From Acetobacteraceae bacterium (GTDB lineage Bacteria; Pseudomonadota; Alphaproteobacteria; Acetobacterales; Acetobacteraceae), in assembly GCA_947462945.1 (NCBI GenBank), contig CANHTE010000049.1, positions 1 to 7,700 of the forward strand: 7,700 nt of DNA, read 5' to 3'. Shown piece after piece: positions 6,919-7,700 of the stretch. The stretch's first letter is position 1; every line of letters starts with the position of its first letter. The notes below the pieces were generated by a model. It saw only the letters and a list, made by a program, of their open reading frames with translations, was not told where the DNA came from and searched no databases. The position numbers and the translations under genes are program-made.

Positions 6919-7700
6919 CCCCGCCTGATCGTGAAGCGGAGCGAAGCGTGAGTCAGCCGGGCAACGCGTCTGATCGTGAAGCGGAGCGAAGCGTGAATCA
7001 GCCGGGCAACGCGTCTGATCGCGAAGCGGAGCGAAGCGTGAATCAGCCGGGAAGCAATCCCACCCCGAAAATCCGGCTGCGTGGGCTGGAGAAAACCTTC
7101 GGCAGCAAGCGCGTGCTGGATGGCGTGGATCTCGATGTCCGGGCAGGGCATTCCATGGTGTTGCTGGGCGGCTCGGGCTCCGGCAAATCGGTGACGATCA
7201 AGTGCATCCTGGGCCTGATTACCCCCGATGCAGGGCTGATCGAGGTGGATGGGCAGGATGTTTCCAAGCTATCGCGCCGGGACCGCATGGCGATGCGCGA
7301 CCGCATTGGCATGCTGTTCCAGAATGGCGCGCTGTTCGACAGCCTGCCGGTCTGGGAAAATGTCTGCTTCAAGCTGCTCGCACAAAAGCGCATCACCCGC
7401 GCCGCCGCGCGGGACAAGGCAGCGGAAGTGCTGGCCCAGGTTGGGTTGGCGGCCAGCGTGGGCGATCTTTCGCCCTCCGAGCTTTCCGGCGGCATGCAGA
7501 AGCGCGTGGCCCTGGCCCGCGCTGTCGCCGCGCAGCCTGACATCATCTTTTTCGATGAGCCCACCACCGGGCTTGATCCCATCATGGGGGCGGTGATTGA
7601 CGGGCTGATCGTGGATTGCGTGGAGCGCCTGGGCGCCACCGCCTTTTCCATCACGCATGACATGGCGAGTGCGCGGCGCATCGGCGATGACGCAGCGATG
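6915..7700 (+). CDS. mlaF: Lipid-transport ABC ATPase, MlaF family, partial: C-terminus lies outside window
   Basis: This is the cytoplasmic ATPase expected to drive the MlaE permease encoded just upstream. Counting from GTG 6915, the motifs are Walker A GGSGSGKS at 85-92, Q-loop in RIGMLFQNGALFDSLPVWENV, signature LSGGMQ at 190-195 (the GGM form is typical of MlaF), Walker B IIFFDEPTTGLDP with Asp214 and Glu215, and H-loop SITHDMASA. The frame is open to the window edge (262 codons). The start is uncertain. GTG 6915 overlaps the mlaE stop (GTGA) but has no ribosome site and would add a 40-residue leader built from a 45-bp tandem repeat. GTG 7038 has GGAG six bases upstream and leaves only 11 residues before the conserved KIRLRGLEKTFG, closer to the usual family N-terminus; 6948 and 6993 are further candidates. 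I give the longest version for completeness. Confidence 0.9.
   Translation, partial: MTPPDREAERSVSQPGNASDREAERSVNQPGNASDREAERSVNQPGSNPTPKIRLRGLEKTFGSKRVLDGVDLDVRAGHSMVLLGGSGSGKSVTIKCILGLITPDAGLIEVDGQDVSKLSRRDRMAMRDRIGMLFQNGALFDSLPVWENVCFKLLAQKRITRAAARDKAAEVLAQVGLAASVGDLSPSELSGGMQKRVALARAVAAQPDIIFFDEPTTGLDPIMGAVIDGLIVDCVERLGATAFSITHDMASARRIGDDAAM
6925..7051 (+). repeat. 45-bp direct tandem repeat, two full copies plus a partial third
   Basis: The copies are 6925-6969, 6970-7014 and 7015-7051. Copies 1 and 2 differ at one base (G6952 against A6997); copies 2 and 3 differ at one base (T6977 against C7022) up to the point where copy 3 stops. The unit is exactly 15 codons, so the mlaF frame stays open and would encode SDREAERSVNQPGNA repeatedly (the first copy has S for N). 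Each copy starts with CTGAT, which can pair with ATCAG (GTCAG in copy 1) 22 bases later. Each contains GGAG followed six bases later by GTG. Near identity points to recent tandem duplication. Confidence 0.9.
7028..7040 (+). promoter_or_regulatory. Candidate mlaF ribosome site and GTG start within repeat copy 3
   Basis: GGAG at 7028-7031 is followed after six bases by GTG at 7038 in the mlaF frame. The same arrangement occurs in copy 1 (GGAG 6938-6941, GTG 6948) and copy 2 (GGAG 6983-6986, GTG 6993). The third gives a protein of normal MlaF-like N-terminal length and is the best-spaced initiation signal at this junction. Confidence 0.45.

Noticed and set aside
6925..7051. CRISPR-like array
   Set aside because: The units are contiguous 45-bp tandem copies without unique spacers, and no cas gene is nearby.

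Overview
The window is dense, GC-rich, intact chromosomal DNA. It most likely comes from an alphaproteobacterium. GC richness, an alphaproteobacterial-type DnaB and the order dnaB-alr-mlaE-mlaF suggest Rhodospirillales/Acetobacteraceae (a Roseomonas-like organism), but this is inference from gene content and not a database match. No rRNA, tRNA, CRISPR array, insertion sequence, phage gene or defence gene is visible.

Left half (1-3344, minus strand): a four-gene ABC importer operon of the polyamine/spermidine-putrescine (Pot-like) class, read from right to left. The order is ATPase (2205-3344), periplasmic substrate-binding protein (1195-2208), first permease (368-1198) and second permease (1-375, cut by the window edge). 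Every junction overlaps (ATGA, GTGA, then 8 bases), so the four genes are very probably one translationally coupled transcript. The substrate cannot be fixed from sequence alone.

Centre (3345-3586): a divergent intergenic region of 242 bases. It should hold the promoters of both operons, but I find no convincing -35/-10 pair. It does hold a perfect 8-bp GC-rich hairpin, a second T-tract/A-tract inverted repeat and a one-mismatch DnaA-box-like site about 50 bases before dnaB.

Right half (3587-7700, plus strand): dnaB (replicative helicase), alr (alanine racemase), mlaE (lipid-transport ABC permease) and mlaF (its ATPase, cut by the window edge). dnaB and alr abut with no gap; alr/mlaE and mlaE/mlaF overlap by four bases. 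The operon thus combines chromosome replication, D-alanine supply for peptidoglycan and outer-membrane phospholipid trafficking.

The most unusual feature is a 45-bp tandem repeat (two full copies and a partial third, 6925-7051) at the mlaE/mlaF junction. It is in frame with mlaF, and each copy carries its own GGAG-6 nt-GTG start-like module, so the true mlaF start is ambiguous. Otherwise the window is ordinary core and transport gene content, and I see no clear undescribed system.
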